Positions 19,177-28,831 are shown, counted from the first letter of the stretch. The stretch is DNA of 64,000 bases from Streptomyces sp. NBC_01275 (GCF_026340655.1 NZ_JAPEOZ010000001.1:124001-188000); one strand, 5' to 3'. Notes: generated by a model not told the origin, from the letters alone. Numbers and translations are program-made.

Positions 19177-20017
19177 CCCGGGTCCCGACGATCACATGGG
19201 CGTAGCGCTCCGGGTCCTCGGCGGGCCGCGCCGTCAGACCGGCGCGGGTGAACGCCTCCACGGCGTCCGGGGCCTGCCGTTCGCTGGTCTCGACCAGGAG
19301 GATCCCGCCGGGCGCGAGCCAGTCGGGGGCCTCGGCGGCGACCCTGCGCAGTACGTCGAGCCCGTCGCCGCCGCCGTCGAGCGCGGTGAGCGGCTCGTGG
19401 TCGCGGGCCTCCGCGGGCAGCAGGGGGACCTCGCCGGTGGGGACGTACGGCACGTTGGCGGCCAGGATGTCGACCCGGCCCCGTAGGCGACCGGGCAGCG
19501 CCTCGAACAGGTCGCCCTGGTGGGCGTGGCCGCCGTGGGCGGCGACGTTGGCCCGGGCGCAGCGCACGGCGGCCGGGTCGATGTCGGCGGCGTGCAGTTC
19601 GACGGGGCCGAGGGCGGCGGCGAGGGCCGCGCCGACCGCTCCCGAGCCGCAGCACAGGTCCACGACCACGGACGCGTGCGGCGCGTGCGCGAGTGCCTGC
19701 TCGACGAGGAACTCGGTGCGGCGGCGGGGGACGAAGACGCCGGGTTCGACGGTGATGCGCAGCCCGTGGAACTCGGCCCAGCCGACGACGAGTTCCAGAG
19801 GGTGACCGGCCACGCGGCGCGCGACCATGGCGTCGCGTTCGCCGGGCGTGCGGGCGGCGGCGAGGATCAACTCCGCCTCGTCCTCGGCGAAGACGCACCC
19901 GGCGGCGCGCAGCGCGGCGACGACGTCGTCACGGGACGGCGAAGGAGACGAGGAAGAGGTCGAGGTCGAGGACGAAGCAGAGGGGAAGGAGGATGAGGAC
20001 GGGGAAACTGAGGGCAT
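19169..20017 (-). CDS. PrmC/HemK-related glutamine N5-methyltransferase paralogue
   Basis: 282 residues. The core is a SAM-dependent methyltransferase (VVVDLCCGSGAVGAALAAAL, ELHAADIDPAAVRCARANVA) with the catalytic-loop position reading NVPYVPTGEVPLLP. True PrmC, which methylates release factors, has NPPY there. The VPRRRTEFLVE segment is also PrmC-like, and the family is the actinomycete PrmC-related group whose substrate is not established to my knowledge. The first 29 residues are a Ser-rich low-complexity leader (SSSSFPSASSSTSTSSSSPS), probably the result of codon repetition; a start closer to SRDDVVAAL is possible but no better start codon is obvious. Confidence 0.85.
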   Translation of the reverse strand: MPSVSPSSSSFPSASSSTSTSSSSPSPSRDDVVAALRAAGCVFAEDEAELILAAARTPGERDAMVARRVAGHPLELVVGWAEFHGLRITVEPGVFVPRRRTEFLVEQALAHAPHASVVVDLCCGSGAVGAALAAALGPVELHAADIDPAAVRCARANVAAHGGHAHQGDLFEALPGRLRGRVDILAANVPYVPTGEVPLLPAEARDHEPLTALDGGGDGLDVLRRVAAEAPDWLAPGGILLVETSERQAPDAVEAFTRAGLTARPAEDPERYAHVIVGTRVR

Positions 20018-20202
20018 GGGAAGCCGGGAGCCTTTCGGGAGTCGAAGGGCGCTCCCGCAGTCACCTACGGGCGGCGATCCGCGCCGCTACGAGGAGAGAG
20101 CACCCCACCTGTCACTGCGGTAATGGGTCTCACCTCCTCGGCCTCACGCGGCTGGGCAGATCCGCAGCCGGGCGATCACCCTACCGCAGTCCCGACCGTC
20201 GA

Positions 20203-20217
20203 GTTGTATTCTGCAAC
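20203..20217. promoter_or_regulatory. MarR operator candidate
   Basis: GTTGTATTCTGCAAC is an inverted repeat with 6-bp arms (one mismatch) around TTC, 21 bp before the MarR start. MarR proteins usually bind such short dyads over their own promoter. Confidence 0.55.
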
Positions 20218-20238
20218 CAGAGACATGAGGGAGCGCCC

Positions 20239-20694
20239 ATGGACACCGTCGAGGCCGTGGAGACCGCCGAGGCCGTGGAGACCATCCAGCGGGAGATGAC
20301 GATCTTCGCCCGTCGCGCCCGTGCCTCGGCGGGGCGGCTGCATCCCGAGCTGTCCCTGGTGTCGTACACGCTCCTGGGCCACCTGGAGGAGCGGGGCGGC
20401 TGCCGGGCCACCGACCTCGCCGCGCACTACGCGCTGGACAAGTCCACCGTCAGCCGCCAGGTCGCCGCCCTGGAGCGCGGCGGTCTGATCGCGCGGCGCC
20501 CCGACGCCGACGACCACCGCGTCCAGGTCCTCCACCTCACCGACGCCGGCCGCCGCATCCTCGCCCAGGTCACCGAGAGCCGCCGCGCGGCCTTCCGGGA
20601 ACGGCTCGCACGATGGCCGGCGGGGGATCTGGAGCGGTTCGCGGAGTATCTGGAGCGGTACAACGCGTGGGGCGGGGCGGACGGGGACGAGTAG
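20239..20694 (+). CDS. MarR family transcriptional regulator
   Basis: 151 residues from ATG 20239 (GAGGGAG upstream). Winged helix: ELSLVSYTLLGHLEERGGCR, ATDLAAHYALDKSTVSRQVAALE as recognition helix region, RRPDADDHRVQVLHLTDAGR as the wing. The first residues (DTVEAVETAEAVETIQ) contain a near-perfect internal repeat of EAVET. It diverges from the PrmC-like gene and is convergent with the acetyltransferase. Ligand and targets are unknown apart from probable autoregulation. Its stop codon region is duplicated (20682-20731). Confidence 0.9.
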   Translation: MDTVEAVETAEAVETIQREMTIFARRARASAGRLHPELSLVSYTLLGHLEERGGCRATDLAAHYALDKSTVSRQVAALERGGLIARRPDADDHRVQVLHLTDAGRRILAQVTESRRAAFRERLARWPAGDLERFAEYLERYNAWGGADGDE

Positions 20695-20731
20695 CCTCGC
20701 CGCCGGAGCGGGGACGAGTAGCCGCGCCGCC
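20682..20731 (+). repeat. Duplicated 3' end of the MarR gene
   Basis: A 23-bp block, starting CGGGGACGAGTAGCC and containing the TAG stop, occurs at 20682-20704 and, with one substitution, at 20709-20731. It is the same kind of end-of-gene duplication as at dhaK. Confidence 0.85.
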
Positions 20732-20769
20732 GCTCGCTCCCCCCGCCCCGCTCCCCTGCGTCCGCTCCC

Positions 20770-21498
20770 CTACGCCACCGGAACCGCCTCCCGTCCCTCC
20801 CCCAGCCGCTCGGGCACCCGGGCCGCCAGGAACGCCGTTCTGAGGCGGAGGCGGAAGCCCAGGGACTCGTAGAGGCGGATGGCGTTGGTGTTGGCCGCGC
20901 CGGTGTGCAGGAAGGGGGTCTCGCCGCGTTCGCGGATGCCGTGGGCGACGGCGAGGACCAGGCGGGTCGCGAGGCCCTCGCCGCGGAAGGCGGGGTCGGT
21001 GCAGACGGCGCTGATCTCGGTCCAGCCCGGCGGGTGGAGCCGCTCGCCTGCCAGGGCGACGAGGGCGCCGTCCCGGCGGATGCCCAGATAGGTGCCGAGT
21101 TCGATGGTGCGGGCCTCGAAGGGGCCCGGCTGGGTGCGGGCGACCAGGTCGAGGATCTCGGGGACGTCTGCGGGGCCGAGGCGGACGGCCTCCGGGTCCG
21201 GCGCGGTGACCAGACCGTCGTCGACGAGCTGCACGCCCTCGGCCCGGAAGGTGATCTCCCAGCCGGGCGGGATCTCACCCCGGAATCCGAGCAACGGGAC
21301 CTCCGCACCGGGTCCGGCGAGCGCGGCGAGATCCGCCCAGTCGTCGGCGTCCGGCTCGTCCGGCAGGGCCAGCCAGGGCGAGACGTCGACGGGGTAGCGC
21401 AGGATCCGCCCCCGACGCTCGGCGAAGCGGGCGTGCGGGCCGGTCAGCGAGGCGAGGGCGGGATTGTCCAGGATGTGCCGGGGCTCGATGTCGCTCAT
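20770..21498 (-). CDS. GNAT family N-acetyltransferase
   Basis: 242 residues. The C-terminal half holds the acetyl-CoA-binding motif A (ISAVCTDPAFRGEGLATRLV, with RGEGLA as the pyrophosphate loop) and motif B (TGAANTNAIRLYESLGFRL). The N-terminal half is an additional, FR47/predicted-acetyltransferase-type domain (RILRYPVDVSPWLALPDEPD). The acceptor is unknown. Its ATG overlaps the stop of the upstream oxidoreductase... the two genes share ATGA at 21495-21498 and form one transcription unit in which this gene comes second only if transcription starts at 22427; translation coupling is likely. Confidence 0.85.
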   Translation of the reverse strand: MSDIEPRHILDNPALASLTGPHARFAERRGRILRYPVDVSPWLALPDEPDADDWADLAALAGPGAEVPLLGFRGEIPPGWEITFRAEGVQLVDDGLVTAPDPEAVRLGPADVPEILDLVARTQPGPFEARTIELGTYLGIRRDGALVALAGERLHPPGWTEISAVCTDPAFRGEGLATRLVLAVAHGIRERGETPFLHTGAANTNAIRLYESLGFRLRLRTAFLAARVPERLGEGREAVPVA

Positions 21499-22427
21499 AC
21501 GTCCGCTCCGACCTCGATCGCGACCTTGCCCTGGGCGTGGCCGTTCTCGACCTCGCGGAGGGCCTCGCCCGCACGGTCCAGGGGGAAGGTGAGGGTGACG
21601 TGCGGGCTCAGGGCGCCGGAGACGACCAGGTCGGCCACCGCGCTCAGGACGGCCGCGTTGCGGGCGCGGGCGACCCGGGCGCCGCCGAGGCGCTCCACCT
21701 CCTCGGGCGGGGCGCCGGCGGTGATCAGTCGGGAGCGGTCGGTCAGGAGGGCGGCGGCCTCGTGCAGCACGTCGCCGCCGACCAGGTCGTAGACGCCGTC
21801 GACGCCGTCCGGGGCGGCCAGGCGCGCGGCGTCCGCCCAGCCGGGGCCGGACGGGACGTGCACGGCGCCCAGCGCCTCGAGGACGTCCTTCTTGCGCTCG
21901 CTGGCCACGCCCACCACCCGCAGCCCGAGGGAGCGGGCGATCTGCACGGCCGCCACGCCGACTCCGCCGCCCGCGCCGGTGACCAGCAGCGTGGCCCCGG
22001 CGGGCAGGGCGAGCTGGTGGACGCCGTCGTAGGCGGTCGCGGCGGCCACCGGGAGGGTCGCGGCGTCGACGAAGGACAGCTCGGCGGGCTTGTGGGCGGT
22101 GATGCCGGCCGCGAGCAGCGCGTACTCGGCGTAGCCGCCCGCGACGGCGGTGCCGAACACCTCGTCGCCGGGCGCGAAGCCGGTGACGCCCTCACCGGTC
22201 TCCTCGACGACGCCGGACGCCTCGTTGCCCAGGACGGAGGGGAAGATCCGTTCGGTGGTCTCGCCGGGACGCCGGTAGCCCGTGCGCTGCTTCCAGTCGA
22301 CCGGGTTGACGCCCGCCGCGCGCACCGCGACGAGCACCTCGCCCGGGCCGGGACGAGGCCGGTCCAGGTCGACGAGCGCCTCGGTCTCCGGGCCGCCGTA
22401 CCGGGTGAAGACGTACGCCTTCGCCAT
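21495..22427 (-). CDS. NADP-dependent quinone-oxidoreductase-like MDR enzyme
   Basis: 310 residues from ATG 22427 with AGGAGTGGGAGCA in front. A zinc-free medium-chain reductase: GroES-like N-terminal domain (AYVFTRYGGPETEALVDLDR, VRAAGVNPVDWKQRTGY) and Rossmann domain (LLVTGAGGGVGVAAVQIARS, then VVGVASERKKDVL). No catalytic or structural zinc cysteines are seen. It likely reduces quinones or alpha,beta-unsaturated carbonyls with NADPH. First gene of a two-gene unit with the acetyltransferase, divergent from the molybdoenzyme gene at 22638. Confidence 0.9.
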   Translation of the reverse strand: MAKAYVFTRYGGPETEALVDLDRPRPGPGEVLVAVRAAGVNPVDWKQRTGYRRPGETTERIFPSVLGNEASGVVEETGEGVTGFAPGDEVFGTAVAGGYAEYALLAAGITAHKPAELSFVDAATLPVAAATAYDGVHQLALPAGATLLVTGAGGGVGVAAVQIARSLGLRVVGVASERKKDVLEALGAVHVPSGPGWADAARLAAPDGVDGVYDLVGGDVLHEAAALLTDRSRLITAGAPPEEVERLGGARVARARNAAVLSAVADLVVSGALSPHVTLTFPLDRAGEALREVENGHAQGKVAIEVGADV

Positions 22428-22637
22428 TGCTCCCACTCCTTCACTCGCTCCTTCGCCGTCGCCGGACCGCTGGATCCGCAACGTCACCTGCAAGGGCGCG
22501 GTACCGGGTGGCTATTCCCGGGGCGCGGGAGTGTTCATACGCGCTTAACGATCGACGGGCGGACCGGGTCCACGGCACGGCTGACATGCACGTACGGTGG
22601 AACGCGTAAGCAACCGTCGCCCTCACGCTGGATCCCC

Positions 22638-23224
<587 letters not shown>

Positions 23225-23243
<19 letters not shown>

Positions 23244-23315
23244 GGCGGTTCCTGTGACTGAGGCGGTTCCGACGGCCGAGGTACTTCCGATGACCGAGGT
23301 ACGTCGATGACCGAG
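23225..23315 (+). repeat. Three copies of a ribosome-site-plus-start-codon unit
   Basis: The 20-bp unit GAGGTACTCCGGTGACTGAG (23225-23244) recurs as a 21-bp version at 23278-23298 and as GAGGTACGTCGATGACCGAG at 23296-23315. Each has GAGG, 7-8 nt, GTG/ATG and a Thr-Glu codon pair. Only the third starts the reductase. The first two start one frame, GTG 23236 to TGA 23310, encoding a 24-residue peptide MTEAVPVTEAVPTAEVLPMT plus EVRR, whose stop overlaps the reductase ATG (ATGA). A second tandem copy of GTGACTGAGGCGGTTCC lies inside. Confidence 0.85.
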
Positions 23316-24074
23316 AACCTCGCTTCCGGGACGCGCCCCGAGACGCGCTTCGCCGTGCCCGGCCGGATCGCCGTGAGCAACCGGGCCGCCGCCGTGTGGC
23401 AGACGGCGACGCTCACCGAGATCCGCCGCGAGACGCCCCACGCGGCCACCTTCCGGTTCGCGACGCCGGCCTGGGCGGGACATCTGCCTGGCCAGCACCT
23501 GATGCTGCGGCTGACCGCCGGCGACGGCTACACGGCCCAGCGGCACTACTCGATCGCCTCCGCGCCCGACGACGCCGGGCACATCGAGCTGACCTTGGAC
23601 CACGTGGACGGCGGCGAGGTCTCCGGCTGGTTCCACACCGTCGCCCGGCCCGGCGACGAGGTCGAGGTGCGCGGCCCCCTCAGCGGCTTCTTCGCCTGGC
23701 CCGGCGACCGGCCCGCGCTGCTGATCGGCGCCGGCTCCGGGGTCGTACCGCTGATGTCGATGGTGCGCCACCGTCGGGCGCGCGGGCTCGACGTGCCGCT
23801 GCGGCTGCTGGTGTCGGCGCGCGGCCCGCAGGAGCTGATCTACGCGCGGGAGTACGGCGCGGAGACGACGCCCGTGTTCACGCGCAGCGCGCCGGAGGGG
23901 GCGCCCGTGGGGCGGCTGGACGCCGGTCATGTGGCGCCGTTGTTCGCCGACGGGCCGGCGGGCGGCTGGGAGGCGTACGTGTGCGGGTCCAACGCGTTCG
24001 CCGAGCACGCGTCGCGGCTGCTGGTCGAGGCCGGACAGCCGGTGGACCGCATCCGCATCGAGCGGTACGGCTGA
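23307..24074 (+). CDS. Ferredoxin reductase-type FAD/NAD(P) oxidoreductase
   Basis: 255 residues, ATG 23307 with GAGG 8 nt upstream. FAD domain with LPGQHLMLRLT and RHYSIASAPDD (the RxYS FAD motif); NAD(P) domain with LLIGAGSGVVPLMSMVRHRR and C-terminal AYVCGSNAFAEHASRLLVEA. No [2Fe-2S] domain follows, so it is the short form. It is translationally coupled to, and probably passes electrons to, the molybdoenzyme encoded just upstream, possibly through a small redox carrier. The start is unusual because it is the last of three duplicated start sites. Confidence 0.9.
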   Translation: MTENLASGTRPETRFAVPGRIAVSNRAAAVWQTATLTEIRRETPHAATFRFATPAWAGHLPGQHLMLRLTAGDGYTAQRHYSIASAPDDAGHIELTLDHVDGGEVSGWFHTVARPGDEVEVRGPLSGFFAWPGDRPALLIGAGSGVVPLMSMVRHRRARGLDVPLRLLVSARGPQELIYAREYGAETTPVFTRSAPEGAPVGRLDAGHVAPLFADGPAGGWEAYVCGSNAFAEHASRLLVEAGQPVDRIRIERYG

Positions 24075-24196
24075 GAGCCGGGACCGGTTCGGCCGAGGCG
24101 GGCTCTGCGTGCGCTCGGCGGGCTCTGTGTGGCGGTTGTACTCCATTGGGGGTACGACTTGCATGTGGGCGCTCGCGTGACGGCGAGGAGGTCGAC

Positions 24197-24784
24197 ATGC
24201 GAACCCGGATACGCGGCTGGCGCTGGCGGAGCAATCCGTTGCGGCGCCGGTCGGACGTCGTGGAGGCGTGGACGGCCCTTGCCGTCGCCGTGCTGCTGCT
24301 GGTCGCCGTGCCGCTGGCCGGGGCTCTGGCCGGGCGGTGGGCCCACGACGACGCGCGCGCGGTCGTGGCGGAGCAGCGGGCGGAGCGCCACCGCGTGCGG
24401 GCGGAGGTCGTCGGCCGGGTGCCGGACCCGATGCCCTCCGCGGACGGCGTCCGGGTGCGGATGTACAGCGTGGCGGTGCGCTGGACGCCGCCTGGCGAGC
24501 AGGCGCGTACGGCGACGGCCCGGGTGCCCGAGGGCACGCGCCGGGGTGACGTGGTGACCGTGTGGTTCGACGCGCGGGGTCGGAGCGTGGCGCCGCCGGC
24601 CACCGGGACGGTGGTGTGGCAGCACGCGGTCACGATGGGCGTGTGCGCGGCGGGCGGGACGGCCGCCCTGGTGCTGCTCGGGCACGGAGTCGTCCGCCGG
24701 GTGGCGATGCGGCACCGGCTCACGGAGTGGGACCGCGCGTGGGAGCGCACCGAGCCGGAGTGGACCCGCCGCCGGCCCGCGTGA
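24197..24784 (+). CDS. Rv1733c-like two-helix membrane protein
   Basis: 195 residues, ATG 24197 with GAGGAGG upstream. N-terminal basic segment (RIRGWRWRSNPLRRRSDVVE), a first membrane helix (AWTALAVAVLLLVAVPLAGA), an extracytoplasmic middle domain (YSVAVRWTPPGEQARTATAR, GDVVTVWFDARGR), a second helix (TMGVCAAGGTAALVLLGHGV) and a short cytoplasmic end. This is the architecture of the mycobacterial Rv1733c family common in Streptomyces, whose function is not established. It lies alone between the reductase and the esterase. Confidence 0.82.
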   Translation: MRTRIRGWRWRSNPLRRRSDVVEAWTALAVAVLLLVAVPLAGALAGRWAHDDARAVVAEQRAERHRVRAEVVGRVPDPMPSADGVRVRMYSVAVRWTPPGEQARTATARVPEGTRRGDVVTVWFDARGRSVAPPATGTVVWQHAVTMGVCAAGGTAALVLLGHGVVRRVAMRHRLTEWDRAWERTEPEWTRRRPA

Positions 24785-24871
24785 AGCCCGACGACGTGGT
24801 CTGGCGAGGGCTCGTGGCGGCCACGTACCTTGTGATCATTCGTACGGCCACTTAACAAAAGGCGGTCCTTC

Positions 24872-25840
24872 ATGGCTCTGTTCGACCTGTCCCTCGAGGA
24901 ACTCCACGAGTACCGCAGCGCGTCCGCCGAGCCCGAGGACTTCGACGCGTTCTGGGCGAAGACCCTCCAGGAGGCCCGCGAGCACGACCTGGACGCCCGC
25001 TTCGAGCCGGTCGACACGGGTCTGGCCACGGTGCGGGTGTACGACGTGACGTTCGCGGGGTACGGCGGCCATCCGGTGAAGGGCTGGCTGACGGTGCCCG
25101 CCGCGGCCGAGGAGCCGCTGCCCCTGGTCGTGGAGTTCGTCGGGTACGGCGGGGGGCGCGGCCTGCCGCACGAGCATCTGCTGTGGGCGTCGACGGGCCG
25201 GGCGCACTTCATCATGGACACCCGCGGCCAGGGCAGCGCCTGGGGCGGCGGAGGCGGCACCGCCGATCCGGTGGGCGGCGCGCCCGCCTACCCCGGTTTC
25301 ATGACCCGGGGCATCGACGCCCCCGAGAACTACTACTACCGGCGGGTGTTCACGGACGGGGTGCGCGCGGTCGAGGCGGCCCGCTCGCACCCGCTGACCG
25401 ACGCGAGCCGGACGGTGGCGCTCGGCGGGAGCCAGGGCGGCGGCATCACGATCGCCGTGGGCGGTCTGGTGCCGGGCCTGGCGGCGATCGCGCCGGACGT
25501 GCCGTTCCTGTGCGACTTCCCGCGTGCGGCGGTACTGACGGACCGTCACCCGTACCGGGAGATCGGCCTGTTCCTCAAGACCCACCGCGGCCGCACCGAG
25601 GACGCCCTGCGCACCCTCTCCTACTTCGACGGCGTGCACTTCGCCGCGCGCGGCACGGCGCCCGCCCTCTTCTCGACGGCCCTGGAGGACCAGACCTGCC
25701 CGCCGTCGACCGTGTTCGCCGCGTTCAACGCCTGGGCGCACGACGACAAGACGATCGAGGTGTACGAGTTCAACGACCATGAGGGCGGCGGCCCTTACCA
25801 GGAGGCGGCCAAGCTGCGCTGGCTGCGGTCGTACGTCTGA
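24872..25840 (+). CDS. Acetylxylan esterase / cephalosporin-C deacetylase family
   Basis: 322 residues, the usual size of the cytoplasmic AXE1 family of alpha/beta hydrolases that remove acetyl groups from xylo-oligosaccharides and similar esters. The nucleophile Ser is in LGGSQGGGI, the acidic residue near LEDQTCPPST and the catalytic His in EFNDHEGGG. The RGQGSAWGGGGGTADP loop and N-terminal LSLEELHEYRSASAEPEDFD are characteristic. No signal peptide, so the substrate must be imported. It stands alone with its own probable promoter (TTAACA at about 24853). Confidence 0.9.
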   Translation: MALFDLSLEELHEYRSASAEPEDFDAFWAKTLQEAREHDLDARFEPVDTGLATVRVYDVTFAGYGGHPVKGWLTVPAAAEEPLPLVVEFVGYGGGRGLPHEHLLWASTGRAHFIMDTRGQGSAWGGGGGTADPVGGAPAYPGFMTRGIDAPENYYYRRVFTDGVRAVEAARSHPLTDASRTVALGGSQGGGITIAVGGLVPGLAAIAPDVPFLCDFPRAAVLTDRHPYREIGLFLKTHRGRTEDALRTLSYFDGVHFAARGTAPALFSTALEDQTCPPSTVFAAFNAWAHDDKTIEVYEFNDHEGGGPYQEAAKLRWLRSYV

Positions 25841-25964
25841 GCGGGTCCGGGTGCGCCGAGCGCCCCAGTCCCCGGTCCTTCCCTCCAGTCCGACCAGTCG
25901 GTATGTTCGGGGGGTCCGGGCCGCACCGTCGCGGTCCGGGGTTCCGGCGGACCACGGAGGCCCC

Positions 25965-27131
25965 ATGTCCGAGCACGTGCCACAGGTTCACGGCCACTGC
26001 GACGCGCGTTTCACGGCGGTGCGCGCCGCCTTCGAGGAGAACTTCCGGGAGCGGGACGAGCTGGGCGCGGCCGTGACCGTCACGGTCGACGGCGTGACCG
26101 TGGCCGACCTGTGGGGCGGCTGGGCCGACGCGGCGCACACCCGCCCGTGGGAGCGGGACACGCTGGTCAACGTGTGGTCGACGACGAAGGGCCCGGTGGC
26201 GCTGTGCGCGCACGTCCTGGCCGACCGGGGGCTGCTCGACCTCGACGCGCCGGTGGCCGTGTACTGGCCCGAGTTCGCCGCCGCCGGCAAGGAGAAGGTC
26301 CTGGTCCGGCATCTGCTGTCGCACCGCGCGGGACTGGCCGGACTGCGCGAGCCGCACTCGCTGGAGCAGCTCTACGACTGGGAGCTGACCGTCGCCCGGC
26401 TGGCGGCCATGGAGCCCTGGTGGGAGCCGGGCACGCGGTCCGGCTATCACGCGCTGACCTACGGCTTCCTGGTCGGCGAGGTCGTGCGGCGGGTCTCGGG
26501 GCTGCTGCCGGGGGCCTTCCTCGAGCGGGAGGTGACCGGGCCGCTGGGCGTCGACTTCACCGTCGGACTGCCGGAGAAGGAGGCCGGGCGGGCCGCCGAG
26601 CTGGTGCATCCGCCGGTCGCGTCGGCCAGCGAACAGGCCGCGATCTTCAGCCAGTTGGCGCCCGTCGCCCTCGCCGCGCTGACCAACCCGGTAGCCGGCG
26701 CCGCCGAGGCCAACTCGCCGCAATGGCGGGCCGCCGAGATCCCGGCCGCCAACGGCCACGGGACCGCCCGGGCGGTCGCCGCGCTGTACGGGATCTTCGC
26801 GGGCCGGGGCTCGTTCGGCGGCCGGCGCGTGCTGTCCGTCGAGGCGGCCGAGCGGATGCGGGAGGGGCAGGGCAGCTGCCGTGACCTGGTGCTGGGCGCA
26901 GGATTCGCCCACGACACGGAGGTCGCGCTGGGGCTCTGGCTCAGCGGCCCGAACGGCTCGTACGGGCCCAACCCGCGCGCTTTCGGTCACGACGGCTTCG
27001 GCGGCTCCTGCGGGCTCGCGGATCCGGAGGCGGGGGTGTCCCTGGGGTACGTGATGAACCGTATGGGCCCGCACATCGCCGACGACCCACGCAAGACGGC
27101 GCTGATCGAGGCCCTGTACAGCGCCCTGTGA
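25965..27131 (+). CDS. Serine hydrolase of the beta-lactamase/family VIII esterase group
   Basis: 388 residues from ATG 25965 (CGGAGG in front). Class C beta-lactamase fold: SxxK motif in VWSTTKGPVA, a Tyr-containing motif in SGYHALTYGFLVGE and the third motif region near FGHDGFGGSCG. There is no signal peptide, which favours an esterase (EstB/LACTB type) over a beta-lactamase. Natural substrates are unknown. It is followed by an unrelated hydrolase gene with its own start region. Confidence 0.88.
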   Translation: MSEHVPQVHGHCDARFTAVRAAFEENFRERDELGAAVTVTVDGVTVADLWGGWADAAHTRPWERDTLVNVWSTTKGPVALCAHVLADRGLLDLDAPVAVYWPEFAAAGKEKVLVRHLLSHRAGLAGLREPHSLEQLYDWELTVARLAAMEPWWEPGTRSGYHALTYGFLVGEVVRRVSGLLPGAFLEREVTGPLGVDFTVGLPEKEAGRAAELVHPPVASASEQAAIFSQLAPVALAALTNPVAGAAEANSPQWRAAEIPAANGHGTARAVAALYGIFAGRGSFGGRRVLSVEAAERMREGQGSCRDLVLGAGFAHDTEVALGLWLSGPNGSYGPNPRAFGHDGFGGSCGLADPEAGVSLGYVMNRMGPHIADDPRKTALIEALYSAL

Positions 27132-27255
27132 GGGGTGCGATCGGGAAACAGTGCGCTGTGAGTGGGTTCAGGTCCCGCATTCACTGCGAGTATCGGTGGC
27201 AGGACGCACCTCCACGCACCTCTCATCGCGCGGGATCCCAGGGAGCAGCCCTCAT

Positions 27256-28089
27256 ATGACCACCCATGACGCCCAACAGATCGAGGCGGCCAACGCCACC
27301 GACCGCACGCCGGTCGTCTTCGTGCACGGCCTGTGGCTGCTGCCGAGCAGCTGGGACCGCTGGGCGGCCCGCTTCGAGGAGGCGGGCTACGCGCCGGTCA
27401 CCCTGTCGTGGCCGGACGACCCGGAGACCGTCGCGGAGGCCAAGGAGCATCCGGAGGTGTTCGCGGGCAAGACGGTGGGGCAGGTCGCCGACCATCTCCA
27501 GGGGCTGATCGGCCTGCTGGCGCGCAAGCCGGCGATCGTCGGTCACTCCTTCGGCGGACTGCTGGCGCAGATCCTCGCCGGGCGCGGGCTGTCGGCCGCG
27601 TCGGTGGCGATCGACCCCGCGCCGTTCCGGGGCGTGCTGCCGCTGCCGATCTCCGCGCTCCGCGCGTCGGCGCCGGTGCTGAGCAATCCGGCCAACCGCA
27701 ACCGGGCCGTGCCGCTCACCTACGACCAGTTCCGGTACTCGTTCGCGAACGCGGTCGGCGAGGAGGAGGCCAAGGAGCTGTACGAGACGTTCGCGGTGGC
27801 CGCTCCCGGCGCGCCGCTGTTCCAGGCGGCGACGGCGAACCTCAACCCGTGGACGGAGGCGAAGGTGGACTCGGAGAACCCCGACCGGGGTCCGCTGCTG
27901 ATCATCTCGGGCGAGAAGGACCACACCGTGCCGTGGTCGATCGCCAACGCCTCCTTCAAGAAGCAGCAGCACAACCCGGGGATCACCGAGATCGTCGAGA
28001 TCAAGGACCGCGGCCACGCGCTGACCATCGACCACGGCTGGCACGAGGTCGCGGACACGGCCCTGTCGTTCGTGCGCCGCTTCGTGTGA
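27256..28089 (+). CDS. Alpha/beta hydrolase
   Basis: 277 residues from ATG 27256. Typical motifs: PVVFVHGLWLLPSSWDRWAA (oxyanion region), nucleophile in IVGHSFGGLLAQIL, acidic residue in SGEKDHTVPW and His in DRGHALTIDHGW. The close homology to non-heme chloroperoxidase/esterase-like proteins suggests a small-ester or lactone hydrolase, substrate unknown. The start codon ATG lies 15 bp after GGGAGCAG. Convergent with the methyltransferase 4 bp away, with no room for a terminator. Confidence 0.88.
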   Translation: MTTHDAQQIEAANATDRTPVVFVHGLWLLPSSWDRWAARFEEAGYAPVTLSWPDDPETVAEAKEHPEVFAGKTVGQVADHLQGLIGLLARKPAIVGHSFGGLLAQILAGRGLSAASVAIDPAPFRGVLPLPISALRASAPVLSNPANRNRAVPLTYDQFRYSFANAVGEEEAKELYETFAVAAPGAPLFQAATANLNPWTEAKVDSENPDRGPLLIISGEKDHTVPWSIANASFKKQQHNPGITEIVEIKDRGHALTIDHGWHEVADTALSFVRRFV

Positions 28090-28093
28090 GCCG

Positions 28094-28831
28094 CTAATCC
28101 GCTCGGCGCGCCTCGACCATCCGAACGCGTGGACCGCCGTCGCTCCTCGTCCCGAACTCGGGGAGCCTACGGAGGTCCACGCGGAAGCCGGCGCGCTCCA
28201 GTTCCCGCCGGACCTCGCCGAGCCGGAAGGCCCGGTAGTACATGACGAACGGCGGCCGCCACAGGGCGTTGCGCACCCGCATCACGGCGTCGAAGCCGAG
28301 GAGCGTCCAGTAGGCCGGCGAGGTCGGCCGCGGCGGCGCGAGGACCGGGAACGCGAAGCGTCCGCCCGGCCGCAGCACCCTGTGCACCTCGGCGAACAGC
28401 CCCGGCAGCTCACGGGGCAGGAAGTGCCCGAACGCGCCGAAGCTGACGACGAGGTCGAAGCGGGCCGTGAACGGCAGCGCCCGGGCGTCCGCACGCACCC
28501 AGGACACGCGCGGGCCCGCAGCCGGCGCCCGCCCTCGGGTCCGCCCCCGCGCCTCGTCGAGCATGCCCACGCTGAAGTCCACGCCGGTCGCACTGCGCCG
28601 GCACACCGCCGTCAGCACGTCGGTCCCGGCGCCCGTGCCGCAGCACAGGTCGAGGCCGTCGTCGTACGGGCCCGACCGCAGCAGGGCCGCGGTGACCGCG
28701 TCCAGGACGGAGTCAGGGGTGCGGAAGGGCGTGTGGTCGAACTTGGGCGCGAGCAGGTCGTAGCCGTGCTCTACCGACGACAGGGCCTGGACGGCGAGTT
28801 CGCGCAGCGTGGGGCCTTCGGGGCTGAACAT
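28094..28831 (-). CDS. Class I SAM-dependent methyltransferase
   Basis: 245 residues from ATG 28831 (AGGG upstream); GTG 28840 would add three residues. Motif I GLDLCCGTGAGTDVLTAV, motif II TGVDFSVGMLDEAR, post-I VRADARALPFTARFDLVVSF and motif III LRPGGRFAFPVLAP place it in the Methyltransf_11/25 group. The substrate cannot be told: no neighbouring biosynthetic genes. C-terminal YYRAFRLGEVRRELERAGF is the usual substrate-cap region. Confidence 0.87.
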   Translation of the reverse strand: MFSPEGPTLRELAVQALSSVEHGYDLLAPKFDHTPFRTPDSVLDAVTAALLRSGPYDDGLDLCCGTGAGTDVLTAVCRRSATGVDFSVGMLDEARGRTRGRAPAAGPRVSWVRADARALPFTARFDLVVSFGAFGHFLPRELPGLFAEVHRVLRPGGRFAFPVLAPPRPTSPAYWTLLGFDAVMRVRNALWRPPFVMYYRAFRLGEVRRELERAGFRVDLRRLPEFGTRSDGGPRVRMVEARRAD

